This document shows positions 36,155 to 45,772 of a stretch of 64,000 nucleotides of DNA, in pieces. The notes beneath the pieces are model-generated. The model saw only the letters and a list, made by a program, of their open reading frames with translations, did no database searches and was not told the origin of the DNA. The stretch's first letter is position 1. Every line of letters starts with the position of its first letter. A program made the position numbers and the translations under genes. This DNA is from Falcatimonas sp. MSJ-15 (lineage in GTDB: Bacteria; Bacillota; Clostridia; Lachnospirales; Lachnospiraceae). The stretch spans positions 222,820 through 286,819 of the forward strand of contig NZ_JAHLQC010000002.1 in the NCBI RefSeq assembly GCF_018918265.1, in the 5' to 3' direction.

Positions 36155-36997
36155 TTATAATGTCTTCATATATTCAGCAAGTGCATCTTCCCACTGTGCA
36201 AATGTATGATTAGTTGTAAGTCTGAACATATAATTATCAAGAACTGAATATGCTGGTCTTTTAGCTGGTGTTGGATATTCTTCTGTCTTAATATAATCAA
36301 CTTTAGTAGTAAGACCTTTCATCTCGAATATCTTCTTAGCAAAATCTGCCCAACTGCATAATCCTTCACATGTTCCATGGAATATACCATAATTCTCTGT
36401 AGGTATAAGAACAGCTATCGCTTTTGCAAGTTCTTTTGCACTTGTAGGTGAACCAATCTGATCACTTACTACTCTTACTGTATCATTAGTCTCTGCAAGA
36501 CGTAACATAGTCTTTACAAAGTTTTTGCCTTCACCATATAACCATGCAGTTCTTACGATAAAATATTTGTCTGCGAATGCTTTTACGAAATTCTCACCCT
36601 CTAACTTAGTCTTACCATATGCACTCTGTGGGTTAGGTGCATCAAACTCTGTTCTTGGTGTAGGATCATCTCCTGCAAATACATAATCAGTTGATACATG
36701 TACAAGTTTTGCTCCGACTCTTTTTGCTGCGATTGCAAGATTACGTGGTCCTAATGCATTAATCTTATATGCTGCATCCCACTGGCTTTCACAAAGATCA
36801 ACTGCTGTATGTGCTGCACAGTTAACTATTGCATAAGGTTTTACTTCATCTACAAGTGCAATAACTTTATCTACATCTGTAATATCAAGATCTGCAACAT
36901 CTGTATTGTATATCTCATATTCTGTACTTCCTTCGTATTCTCTGTTAATTGCACGTCCAAGCTGTCCATTACATCCTGTTACTAATATTTTCTTCAT
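36155..36997 (-). CDS. rfbD: dTDP-4-dehydrorhamnose reductase
   Basis: A 280-residue short-chain dehydrogenase making dTDP-L-rhamnose, the donor for rhamnose-containing wall glycans. The NAD(P)-binding motif GCNGQLG (8-14) is near the start, AAHTAVD and STDYVF follow, and the catalytic YGKTKLEGE lies at about 131. Length is typical. The ATG overlaps the stop of the upstream glycosyltransferase by one base, so they are coupled. rfbA, rfbB and rfbC are not in the window. Confidence 0.94.
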   Translation of the reverse strand: MKKILVTGCNGQLGRAINREYEGSTEYEIYNTDVADLDITDVDKVIALVDEVKPYAIVNCAAHTAVDLCESQWDAAYKINALGPRNLAIAAKRVGAKLVHVSTDYVFAGDDPTPRTEFDAPNPQSAYGKTKLEGENFVKAFADKYFIVRTAWLYGEGKNFVKTMLRLAETNDTVRVVSDQIGSPTSAKELAKAIAVLIPTENYGIFHGTCEGLCSWADFAKKIFEMKGLTTKVDYIKTEEYPTPAKRPAYSVLDNYMFRLTTNHTFAQWEDALAEYMKTL

Positions 36998-37971
36998 TAT
37001 TTCATTCTCCTTCTTACATAATCCACAAAATAAATCACTGTATTTATTAAAAGTTCAAACTCAATTATAATATAGCTTCCTATATTTTTCCATCTGAATT
37101 TTTGCTTTTTCAACTTATGTGCTGTCTTTATTCCTTCAAAAAGTCCTGAAAAATATTCCTTTGCAAAACCTTTTCTTGCAAAAAATACTATCTTTATTAT
37201 ATATCCAAGCACTAAGAATGGCAGATTAACAAGTAACTGTAATAAAGGCATATTCTTGTATATAACATATACATTATTACGTGCTGCCATTCTTACTTTG
37301 AAGCTGTTATATTTAGAACCTGTTGTTCCACTTCCAACATGATATACTATGGCTTTTGGTTCATAAGTGTTAATATATCCTCTCGTCTTGGCTCTATATC
37401 CAACATCTATATCTTCAAGATATGCAAAATGATTCTCATCAAAATATCCCATCTCTTCAAATACTGATTTTCTATAAATGGCTGCTCCACCGCATGCAGA
37501 GAATACTTTGCACGCTTTGTCATATCGTCTGTTTGGCTGTCCTACACCTCTTTGTGCTCCCCATCCAAGCAGATTGTAACTATCACCAGCATCATCCATA
37601 ATATCCCTTTTATAGAAATTAACCATACGGCTGCTTACAGAGAATATCTTATCTGACTTCTCAATTGCTTTTACCATATATTCTACGAAGTTCTCATCTA
37701 CTTCTGTATCATTATTAAGAAGCAGGACATATTCTGTATTTGCAGCTTTAATCCCTATATTGACACCACCACAAAATCCATAATTTTTATCCATCTTCAT
37801 AAGTGTCACATTTTTATAGTTTTCTTCAATGAATTGAATACTTCCATCACTTGATGCGTTATCAACTATAAGTGTCTCAAAGTTCCTATATTTCTGTGCT
37901 GCAAGTGAATCAAGGCATGCTTTTAGAAAATGCTTTCCATTGTAATTTGGTATTACTACTGTTACTTTCAT
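36997..37971 (-). CDS. Glycosyltransferase family 2, likely rhamnosyltransferase type
   Basis: A 324-residue GT-A enzyme. The start VTVVIPNYNGKHFLKACLDS, the DNASSDGS motif, LLLNNDTEVDENF and the acceptor-side ACGGAAIYRKSVFEEMGYFD and FAYLEDIDVGYR are standard for WbbL-like GT2 proteins. Two hydrophobic segments near the C-terminus (about 250-270 and 300-318) suggest membrane attachment. A TTG start lies six bases further up, but GGAG precedes the ATG at 37971. It overlaps rfbD by one base and lies 14 bp after the double glycosyltransferase, so the three make one glycan operon, probably rhamnose-linked. Confidence 0.9.
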   Translation of the reverse strand: MKVTVVIPNYNGKHFLKACLDSLAAQKYRNFETLIVDNASSDGSIQFIEENYKNVTLMKMDKNYGFCGGVNIGIKAANTEYVLLLNNDTEVDENFVEYMVKAIEKSDKIFSVSSRMVNFYKRDIMDDAGDSYNLLGWGAQRGVGQPNRRYDKACKVFSACGGAAIYRKSVFEEMGYFDENHFAYLEDIDVGYRAKTRGYINTYEPKAIVYHVGSGTTGSKYNSFKVRMAARNNVYVIYKNMPLLQLLVNLPFLVLGYIIKIVFFARKGFAKEYFSGLFEGIKTAHKLKKQKFRWKNIGSYIIIEFELLINTVIYFVDYVRRRMK

Positions 37972-37985
37972 ATTCAATCTCCGTC

Positions 37986-40442
37986 TTAATATTCTCTTAG
38001 TGAAAAATCTGATTTATCAAGTGTCAGATTAGGATTGTAATATGGATCTCCTTTTTCAAGTATGTCTTCCCATCTGTCTCTAAATCTTTCAATCTCGCTA
38101 TTAAATCGTGCTACTTTCTCCGGTGTATCTTCAAGTCCTCTTGATTTGGATTCATAATGATATAATTCAGCAAATGCATCATATACTACAAGCTTACCTA
38201 ATTTTCTTACTTTCATACAATAATCAATATCATTAAATGCTACTTTGAATTCTTCAGTAAGCCCACCTACTTCTTCAAATACACTCTTCTTAGTCATCAT
38301 ACATGCTGCTGTAACTGCACTATAATCCTGTGTACACATGGCTCTTGCAAAATACCCAGGTTCAAATCTTGGCTGTCCAATGAATGTATGACCTGCAATT
38401 CCGCCAAATCCTATAACAACACCTGCATGCTGAATAGTATCATCTGGATAATAAAGTCTTGCTCCTACAATTCCTACTTCCTCTCTCTGACATATAGAGA
38501 GCATATCAGATAGGCAATCGTCATTAATTATCTCTGTATCATTATTAAGTAAGAGAATATATTCTCCATCTGCTTCCTTCACACCAAAATTATTAATTGC
38601 AGAATAATTAAATTCATCTTTCCAATATAGAACCTTTACATTATCATACTCTTTTTGAATTTTTTCATAAAATTCAAATGTTTCTTTCTCTGTACTATTA
38701 TTTTCAACAATAACAAATTCATAATTCTTATATGAAGACTTTGTTATTATCGAATTCATACATTTATATAAATCTTCTATATGATCTTTATTAGGAATAA
38801 CTATTGATATCTTTGGTTCTCCTATAATATCATAATGTGTTCTATATATACCATAAAATGCGCCATCTGTTACATGACCTTTTATACCTCTTCTCTCAAG
38901 ATGTGCTGCAATTGCACGTCTTCCAGCATCAAAAGCGTATAACTTACTCTCAGGATTCTCAGCTGTTGAATCAATATGAGCTCTCCAATGATATAATACT
39001 TTTGGAATATGATATATACATTCTGCCTGCTCACTGCATCTGAATATGAAATCATAATCCTGAGCACCATCAAATTCACTTCTAAATCCACCTATTTTAT
39101 CAACAATCGTCTTTTTTGCTACAAAAAGATGACATATATAATTAACACTTCTTAAAAGATCTATATTAAAATCCGGTTTAAAATGAGGTTCAAAATATTT
39201 TTTTCCTTCCATATCTATCTTATCTTCATCTGAATACAAAATATCAATATTCCTATTCTCATTAATTGCTTTTGCACATTCATAAAGAGCATATTCCGGA
39301 ACAAGATCATCATGATCACATAATACAATATAATCGCCTGTAGCTAATCTCAATGCATTATTCGTATTTTCTGATATCTGTGCTGTTTTATCAAGCTGAA
39401 TATACTTTATTCTTGAATCTTTCTGCTTATACTGTTCAAGTATATCTTTTAGAATAGTCTTGTCACCACTTCCATCAGAAAGACATATTTCAAATCTGCC
39501 ATATGTCTGTGAAATTAACGATTCAAGTAATTCTGCTAAAAACTTCTTATTAGTCTTATATAACGGTATTATAATACTAAACACTGGCTCATATTCAAAT
39601 TTTGTCTGTCTTTGTCTGTCTATCTCTGCCTGTGATGGCTGATGCTTCTTTACAAACTTTGTATAATCATTCAAATTTACTTTAAATACTTTTGCATATA
39701 CTTTTTTCAAAGTTCTCTTCATTCCATGGTGTTTCATATATCTGTATGCTTTTGAAGCATTATGCCTAATATTTATTTTTCCTGAATTAGAAAAATTCTT
39801 TATCTCTTTAATTGTAAAGTTTTTCTTTGTGCAGTCATCTCCACACTGTATCATTATCATAAGAGTTTTGCCAATAAATGGTACTGTCTTAATCTCAAAT
39901 CCATATTTTCCTTCAAGACTTGTCTCTTTATATGCCTGAGTAACATCATTTCTGTATGAATATTTTATACCTACATCAATTTTATTTCCATTCTCATCAC
40001 ATATTTGTATATCAGCAGGCATCTTTGATATATACCATCCACGTATATCAATCTCATTTTTATCATTAATTGCAATATTATCAATACAATAATCAACCGA
40101 ATCTTGTTTCTTAATAATATCACTAATTTTTAACTCGCCTATTTTTATCATTGAAGTGGAATTATCAATCTTTAAAGTAAACTTCTTATAATCTGTATAA
40201 TTTTTTGGAAGTGTAACAAGTGCATAATATTCCTTACTTATACCAATTGCATATCTGGCATATCTCTGGCTTACGTCAATTCCGCTATATTCCTGCACTT
40301 CATAAGTAAGTTCATTATCATCTAAGAATATTCTAAGCTTATTGGCTTCTGGTTCGTCTCCCCTGTACACATACTGTACTATAAGCTTATTCTTATCCTC
40401 TAAATGAAACCTTACTGTTTCCACACTTATAAATGTCTGCAT
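37986..40442 (-). CDS. Double-domain glycosyltransferase (two GT2 domains)
   Basis: An 818-residue cytosolic protein. The N-terminal about 240 residues are beta-rich with no clear family (two similar beta-sandwich-like parts). The first GT2 domain (about 278-490) has FSIIIPLYKTN, LSDGSGD, LCDHDDLVP and the acceptor-site FDGAQDYDFIFR. The second (about 535-780) has ISIVIPNKDHIEDLY, VENNST, LLLNNDTEI and FNDIDYCMKVRK. Both keep DxD-like motifs, so both could be active and build an alternating disaccharide. It is first in the rfbD operon. The frame opens upstream (40484), but AAGGAGAG before the ATG at 40442 sets the start. Confidence 0.9.
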   Translation of the reverse strand: MQTFISVETVRFHLEDKNKLIVQYVYRGDEPEANKLRIFLDDNELTYEVQEYSGIDVSQRYARYAIGISKEYYALVTLPKNYTDYKKFTLKIDNSTSMIKIGELKISDIIKKQDSVDYCIDNIAINDKNEIDIRGWYISKMPADIQICDENGNKIDVGIKYSYRNDVTQAYKETSLEGKYGFEIKTVPFIGKTLMIMIQCGDDCTKKNFTIKEIKNFSNSGKINIRHNASKAYRYMKHHGMKRTLKKVYAKVFKVNLNDYTKFVKKHQPSQAEIDRQRQTKFEYEPVFSIIIPLYKTNKKFLAELLESLISQTYGRFEICLSDGSGDKTILKDILEQYKQKDSRIKYIQLDKTAQISENTNNALRLATGDYIVLCDHDDLVPEYALYECAKAINENRNIDILYSDEDKIDMEGKKYFEPHFKPDFNIDLLRSVNYICHLFVAKKTIVDKIGGFRSEFDGAQDYDFIFRCSEQAECIYHIPKVLYHWRAHIDSTAENPESKLYAFDAGRRAIAAHLERRGIKGHVTDGAFYGIYRTHYDIIGEPKISIVIPNKDHIEDLYKCMNSIITKSSYKNYEFVIVENNSTEKETFEFYEKIQKEYDNVKVLYWKDEFNYSAINNFGVKEADGEYILLLNNDTEIINDDCLSDMLSICQREEVGIVGARLYYPDDTIQHAGVVIGFGGIAGHTFIGQPRFEPGYFARAMCTQDYSAVTAACMMTKKSVFEEVGGLTEEFKVAFNDIDYCMKVRKLGKLVVYDAFAELYHYESKSRGLEDTPEKVARFNSEIERFRDRWEDILEKGDPYYNPNLTLDKSDFSLREY

Positions 40443-40589
40443 TTTCTCTCTCCTTACATTTATCCTTTCTCTATCTAATGCCACGTTACATTATAGCCGA
40501 ATGAATTACAAATGACAAGATTAAATACTTATTTTACGATTTTATACAAGTTTTTCAAGTTTTTTAATCAATATATTTTAAAAAATTTG

Positions 40590-40618
40590 TTGCAAATTTA
40601 ACAGTATTGAGCTATGAT
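40590..40618 (+). promoter_or_regulatory. Promoter of the lipid kinase gene
   Basis: -35 TTGCAA (40590-40595), 17-bp spacer, -10 TATGAT (40613-40618), 48 bp before the start codon. Confidence 0.6.
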
Positions 40619-40665
40619 ATCTTATCAGAATTTTAAAAATAGATAGAGAAAAGGGGAGCAATCAA

Positions 40666-41574
40666 ATGAAAAAACTTCTATTTGTTTTCAATCCACATTC
40701 AGGTAAAGCTCAGATCAAAAACCGTCTGCTCGATATTCTTAACCTCTTTCAGGCTAATGACTATGAGATGGTTGTTCATCCAACGCAGGCTCGTCTAGAT
40801 GCTTATGAACTTGTAAAAAACAGTGAAGGGCTATACGATATCATCGTCTGCAGTGGTGGTGATGGTACATTAAATGAGACAATTGCCGGACTTATGAATT
40901 ACAAACCTGAGAACAGACCACTTATAGGTTATATACCAAGTGGTTCAACTAATGATTTTGCACATAGCCTTGGTATTCCAAAAGATATGCAAAACGCAGC
41001 CGAAACTATCATTGCCGGAAAAACTTTCTTATGTGATATAGGAAGTTTTAATGAACGTTATTTTAATTATGTAGCAGCTTTTGGTGCTTTTACAGAAGTG
41101 TCTTATGCCACATCACAGACTCTTAAGAATATGCTTGGTCATCAGGCTTATATTCTTGAAGGTGTAAAACAGGTTGGCAATATAAAAGCCAAACATCTTA
41201 AGCTTGAATATAATGGCGAAACTGTCGAAGATGACTTCATATTCGGTATGTTTACCAATACAAAATCTGTCGGTGGCTTTAAAGGCATTGTTGGTAAAGG
41301 TGTCAAACTTAATGATGGACTTTTTGAAGGAACTTTCATACGTGTTCCCCGTAATGCAATTGAATTACAATCCATTCTTGCTTCTTTACTCAATCAAAAA
41401 CCTGACAGAATGGACAAACTTTTATATTTTAAAACTAACGAACTTAAGATTACATCTGATGAAGCAATCCCTTGGGTTATTGATGGCGAATTTGCAGGCA
41501 ATCAAACTGAGATAACTATGAAAGTTAACAAAGAAGCTGCAAACATTATCGTTGGTTCAAAATATATAATGTAA
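40666..41574 (+). CDS. Diacylglycerol kinase family lipid kinase (YegS/DgkB type)
   Basis: A 302-residue lipid kinase with the DAGK catalytic domain: FVFNPHSGKAQIK at the start, the nucleotide loop SGGDGTLNE (63-71), and IPSGSTNDFAHSLGIP (about 90-105). The C-terminal beta domain ends with the usual DGE motif (WVIDGEFAG). It would phosphorylate diacylglycerol or a related lipid, recycling the diacylglycerol released when LtaS-type enzymes build lipoteichoic acid; one LtaS-like gene lies 6 kb away. It is alone on the plus strand between two minus-strand groups. AAAGGGGAGC precedes the ATG. Confidence 0.92.
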   Translation: MKKLLFVFNPHSGKAQIKNRLLDILNLFQANDYEMVVHPTQARLDAYELVKNSEGLYDIIVCSGGDGTLNETIAGLMNYKPENRPLIGYIPSGSTNDFAHSLGIPKDMQNAAETIIAGKTFLCDIGSFNERYFNYVAAFGAFTEVSYATSQTLKNMLGHQAYILEGVKQVGNIKAKHLKLEYNGETVEDDFIFGMFTNTKSVGGFKGIVGKGVKLNDGLFEGTFIRVPRNAIELQSILASLLNQKPDRMDKLLYFKTNELKITSDEAIPWVIDGEFAGNQTEITMKVNKEAANIIVGSKYIM

Positions 41575-41608
41575 CAGCCTATACCATTATTTTTTACAAT
41601 ATATAATC

Positions 41609-41680
41609 CAAAAGGTCTGTAAACTTGAAATTTAATCATCAGTTTCTTATCGATTAAACTCTATGTTTACAGACCTTTTG
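41609..41680 (+). terminator. Terminator after the lipid kinase gene
   Basis: A 16-bp perfect stem (CAAAAGGTCTGTAAAC with GTTTACAGACCTTTTG) around a 40-base loop that can fold further (TTTAATC/GATTAAA). It can work for both converging transcripts. Confidence 0.75.
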
Positions 41681-41767
41681 TGATCCATTTAATAATTTCT
41701 AAAAACGTATTCCGCTACAAAAAACTTTTCTTATAAAATTTTAAATATACAATTACAATTCACTTTT

Positions 41768-43672
41768 CTACTGTTTCTGTGTTGATTTATTCTCAATTAT
41801 AAGTATAATTCCTTCAAGTCGCTTTGACTGATGGTTGGTTCCCATCATTTCTCCGGCTTTTTTATAATCACTCCATCCATCATTTTGAACATGTCCCTTG
41901 TAGTAAAGATTATATTGTGATGCCTTATTGCCGGTAAGTGTAATTGTAAGTGCTTCAAGACGTTTACTTTCACCCTTTGTTCCTATATATCCATTATCAG
42001 AAGATACGTCTCCATTAATCTGAATATGTCCCTTCATGTGAAATCCAAGTCCTTCTACTTTTGATTCAATATAAAATCCTTCTATTCTTCTTGACTCGCC
42101 TGTTGTTCCTGATAATGTTCCCGGTATACAATATCCCATATCGCCATGATCCTGAACATGACTCTTATATAATGCTGCCCTCGTTACATTCTTAAATATA
42201 ACATCAGATGCCATATCAGGTGCCTGTTCATTCTTTGTTACGATATACTGAATCTTGTCTATTTTTTTGCTAAGCCCTACTGTTCCACTAATCTCACCAT
42301 TCTTAGCCCATGCAAGCCATCCATATCCATCAACATAACATCTGTAATATACATTGTTATTCGCATCTTTTGGAATACATCTTATAGCCTGAAGTTCATA
42401 TCCTGATACTCCGCATATATCTGCCTCATCTCCCCATCCAACATTCGCTGTATGCCCCTGAACATAAGCTCCAGGGATTGTAACAAGATCTATGTAACTG
42501 GCATCAGATGGTATAATAGTCTTTACTACTTTGCTTATCTGACTGCTGTCACCTATTCCACTATTACCACCACTACTACTATCTGTTGTTTCTTCTTCTG
42601 ATGGTCGTTCTACTATACTGGAAGGATCAAAATCATTCGCTGGTGCTGATGGAACATCGTACATAAACATAACGCCTGTATTAGCAGGAGTATTAGGTGT
42701 ATGACTTACTAAAAAACCTTCTCCTCTTGCAAAATAACTATAAAATGGTCCAAGTGTCTTGCCATCATCCCATGTAACATCAAAATTATAGTAGGCACCA
42801 TCATCCATTTTTGCAAGATTCCATGCATGACCACCTCCTGCTGCCACACCAACAACATATACATTATCAATATCCATTGCATTAAGTACAACCGAAAATG
42901 CCTTAGCATAACTTTCACATACTGCACCTGCATTACTCTCATCAAATACACCAAGTATATTATGTGCAAAATTAGTTGTGAGTGGATTACCATCTTTATC
43001 ATAAGCATAATCAACTTTATTAATTATATAATCATGAACTGCTTTAACCTTATCATAATCAGATGTCTTAACAGAAGCTACATTCACATATTCCTTAATC
43101 TTATTATTAACAAGATTCTCATACCCTCTCCTTACATCATAAGACGCATATTCTGCATCTGATGTTACGTACAGATTACCTGCTGAATCATAAGCTACAT
43201 ATCCATCTAACCAGAAATATTCCGGATTATCATACTTATATACAACATAAGTCTCTATCGCTTCCTCAGTTGTAAGTCCAAGTGCTTTAAAATTAACTTT
43301 ACCAATTATATATCCGCCATAGGTTGTCATATCGCTAAGACTTCTGTTACTCACTGCATAGGCATCACATACGGATTCAATTGCAATATAAAGCTGCTGT
43401 CTTGCTGCACTATTACTTCTCTTTGAAAGATCTGTATAACCATAATCATTCTTATAATTATTAATCTGATTAACTGCATTAAATGACGCATTATTATATA
43501 CAAAACCATTCTCTGAATATTGCCCTACTTCTATAAGATTATCTTCAGATATGCTTGTATCCGGAATTTCAACAATAATATCTTCTGCATAGACATCAGA
43601 TTTCATATATGCTGTCATGAACACTCCTGTTAATGCTGTCGTAATTATATACTTTTTCCAATTTTTCCACAT
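41768..43672 (-). CDS. Secreted transglutaminase-like protein with ChW repeats
   Basis: A 634-residue exported protein: signal peptide (about 1-30), a transglutaminase-like domain with Cys252 (GAVCESYA), His282 (GGHAWNL) and Asp298 (NFDVTWDD), a Ser/Glu/Asp linker (about 350-395), then C-terminal clostridial hydrophobic-W repeats (YGWLAWAKNGEISGTVG, SHVQDHGD...TTGESRRIEG, GHIQINGD...TKGESKRLEA, GHVQNDGW...NHQSKRLEG). ChW repeats carry the GW/G..SRRIE pattern and probably bind cell surface or host polymers. The start was moved from 43693 to the ATG with GGAGG upstream. It shares ChW repeats with the proteins at 52-64 kb. Confidence 0.9.
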   Translation of the reverse strand: MWKNWKKYIITTALTGVFMTAYMKSDVYAEDIIVEIPDTSISEDNLIEVGQYSENGFVYNNASFNAVNQINNYKNDYGYTDLSKRSNSAARQQLYIAIESVCDAYAVSNRSLSDMTTYGGYIIGKVNFKALGLTTEEAIETYVVYKYDNPEYFWLDGYVAYDSAGNLYVTSDAEYASYDVRRGYENLVNNKIKEYVNVASVKTSDYDKVKAVHDYIINKVDYAYDKDGNPLTTNFAHNILGVFDESNAGAVCESYAKAFSVVLNAMDIDNVYVVGVAAGGGHAWNLAKMDDGAYYNFDVTWDDGKTLGPFYSYFARGEGFLVSHTPNTPANTGVMFMYDVPSAPANDFDPSSIVERPSEEETTDSSSGGNSGIGDSSQISKVVKTIIPSDASYIDLVTIPGAYVQGHTANVGWGDEADICGVSGYELQAIRCIPKDANNNVYYRCYVDGYGWLAWAKNGEISGTVGLSKKIDKIQYIVTKNEQAPDMASDVIFKNVTRAALYKSHVQDHGDMGYCIPGTLSGTTGESRRIEGFYIESKVEGLGFHMKGHIQINGDVSSDNGYIGTKGESKRLEALTITLTGNKASQYNLYYKGHVQNDGWSDYKKAGEMMGTNHQSKRLEGIILIIENKSTQKQ

Positions 43673-43776
43673 AAAAAAATACCTCCTGTACATTTTATAC
43701 AGAAGGTATCGAACTTTTATCGCCTAAATCAAATTATCTTTCTATAAACTTTATCATTTTTACACAATGTTTATTA

Positions 43777-45324
43777 TTAATTAGTAGTTATTGTAACTGT
43801 ATACTGCCCATTAACAAGTTCTCCAATATCTATCTTAAAACCCGGTTCAACTGTTGGATATCCATTCTCATCATACATTCCATAATTATCTGTTCCAAAC
43901 TCTACTATTGAACCTGATGTATAGAATCCATTATTGTCATTAACAAGGCTTATTACTCTTATGCCTTTATCTGTTGTATCATAATACTTAGAAAAATTAT
44001 TATACTTAAATGACTTCTTCTCATTATCTTCATCAGTAATAGCTTCTGCATCAACATGGAAAACTCTTATACCACCATCATCAAATATTCCATAATTATT
44101 GTTCTCTGGTGTTATATACTCGATTACAAAATATTCAGAAAAATAATTTTCATCAAGTTCTCCTACCGGAACAATAATCATATTGCCGCCCTGTTCACTG
44201 CTTGTTGTCCTAAGAATATATGTTGATGATCCCTGTGATAAATCACATATACTAACATCAGATTGTCTAAACCATCCTAACATCAACTTTGAAAATGCTC
44301 CAAAATCGCCCCATGAATCATCCATTCTCTCATATCCTGCTTCTCCATTAAGACCTTCCCAATCATCTGGTGTATTATACTTATAATAATCCGGAAGCCC
44401 CATAAGATGTCCTATCTCATGACAAAGTGTCGCATTATATGTCTTCATATCGTCTCTTAAAGGCTGCTCATCATTGATTACATATCCTTTTAGACTTATT
44501 CCATCAACACTGAATTCTGGATTGATATACCATGTTGCCTGACATCCATACCAAAAATCATCGTCTGAAGTTCCATTAACTGGCACATTAAAAGATATAC
44601 AATCAATATATCCATCTTTGTTACTGTCATAATCAGAATAATCTATCTGTTCATCAAGTGCCTGCAATGTTTCCATAACAAGTGTCTCATATTCTTTACC
44701 TTCACTATAATAATTACGAGGATTCTTCGCTGTATATGTATATACATCTCCGTCAATGCTCATATTACCATACGATGCCCTTTTATAATATGCACTAACA
44801 CTTTCTAATGGATAAAATGTTGAAGCTCTGTCTTCTTCACCAAATATCGCTTCTTTAAGTTCGTCTGCCTGCAGACAGTCATCTGAATATCCAAGGTCTG
44901 GAAATTCAACTTCAACAACAATCGCCTTTACATCGCCTATTGAAGGTGTTGTTGTATCAAACTCTGACAGTGGTGCTTTTATAAGGTTCAAAACATCGTC
45001 ACTGTCATTCTTCGTAACATTATTATCTTCTTTCTTCTCGATATGTTCACTTAATACTGCTGTTTTTTTCTTACCATCCGTAGATGTTTCATCCTGTACG
45101 GTGTTATCAGTTATCTTAAACACTTCATCTGCGACTCTGCTATATGTACCATCTGATGAATCGCCATAGATCTGCTGTGTAATCATGTTCAGACACCACT
45201 CTGAACCATTGTTCCACCAGCTGCCATCAGCATATACATCTTCATTAATTACATCTGTGATACATATAAATACGAAAAGTGCTGCTATAACAGATAAAAC
45301 TGCCGTTATTAGTTTCTTTTTCAT
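43777..45324 (-). CDS. Secreted M6-family metalloprotease
   Basis: A 515-residue exported protease: signal peptide (residues 1-30), a propeptide-like region (to about 125), and an M6 (immune-inhibitor-A-like) catalytic domain with zinc motif CHEIGHLMGLPDY (His302, Glu303, His306). A calcium-binding-like loop DYDSNKDGYID lies about 70 residues earlier. The C-terminal part is beta-rich and lacks ChW repeats. It is likely to cut surface or host proteins. The start at 45324 follows AGAGGAAAA; a longer frame begins at 45342. A sigma-A promoter (45384-45413) lies upstream. Confidence 0.9.
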   Translation of the reverse strand: MKKKLITAVLSVIAALFVFICITDVINEDVYADGSWWNNGSEWCLNMITQQIYGDSSDGTYSRVADEVFKITDNTVQDETSTDGKKKTAVLSEHIEKKEDNNVTKNDSDDVLNLIKAPLSEFDTTTPSIGDVKAIVVEVEFPDLGYSDDCLQADELKEAIFGEEDRASTFYPLESVSAYYKRASYGNMSIDGDVYTYTAKNPRNYYSEGKEYETLVMETLQALDEQIDYSDYDSNKDGYIDCISFNVPVNGTSDDDFWYGCQATWYINPEFSVDGISLKGYVINDEQPLRDDMKTYNATLCHEIGHLMGLPDYYKYNTPDDWEGLNGEAGYERMDDSWGDFGAFSKLMLGWFRQSDVSICDLSQGSSTYILRTTSSEQGGNMIIVPVGELDENYFSEYFVIEYITPENNNYGIFDDGGIRVFHVDAEAITDEDNEKKSFKYNNFSKYYDTTDKGIRVISLVNDNNGFYTSGSIVEFGTDNYGMYDENGYPTVEPGFKIDIGELVNGQYTVTITTN

Positions 45325-45383
45325 TTTTCCTCTGCCCTCCATAGTTGTTGTCGCTTATATTTTTCTCATATTATCACTCATTC

Positions 45384-45413
45384 ATTGTAACATCATAATA
45401 TCACCTTTAACAA
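45384..45413 (-). promoter_or_regulatory. Promoter of the M6 protease gene
   Basis: Minus strand: -35 TTGTTA (45408-45413), 18-bp spacer, -10 TACAAT (45384-45389). Upstream of it (about 45428-45480) is a foldable segment with GGAAACC/GGGTTTC pairing. The remainder of the 45325-45772 gap is AT-rich with no gene. Confidence 0.55.
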
Positions 45414-45704
45414 GTGCTTTTTCATAGGAATTAAGTGCTATATGGAAACCGTCTAAACTCGCTTAGTTCCTAGGGTTTCGGGCATTTTTTGAGTTTCTTA
45501 TTTTTAGTAAATACAAGGTATTTTCAAACTGTCAGTTCTGCTTGTTTTAGAATATTTTTTTAGTTATTTTTTCTTCAAAAACCGCTGTAATTTTCATAAT
45601 TTTAGTTTCCCTGTTTTTTTATTTTTATTCTTTATTTTGTTCTTTTTATTCATCTATATATATAACTTTATTTATTTCATTGTATCTATTAATATTAACA
45701 AATA

Positions 45705-45749
45705 GCAAAAAATTCCCCAGAAGATGCCAACAATCATCTTCTGAGGAAT
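45705..45749 (-). terminator. Terminator of the GH25 gene
   Basis: ATTCCTCAGAAGATG pairs with CATCTTCTGGGGAAT around an 8-base loop, followed on the minus strand by six T. Confidence 0.8.
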
Positions 45750-45772
45750 CTAATATATTCTACATTCTCAAA

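Noticed and set aside
45428..45480. Fourth member of the 47-bp hairpin family
   Set aside because: It has a GGAAC/AATTCC-type pairing and CTTAG, but lacks the fixed GGCAC and TAGTACC ends and the 47-bp spacing.
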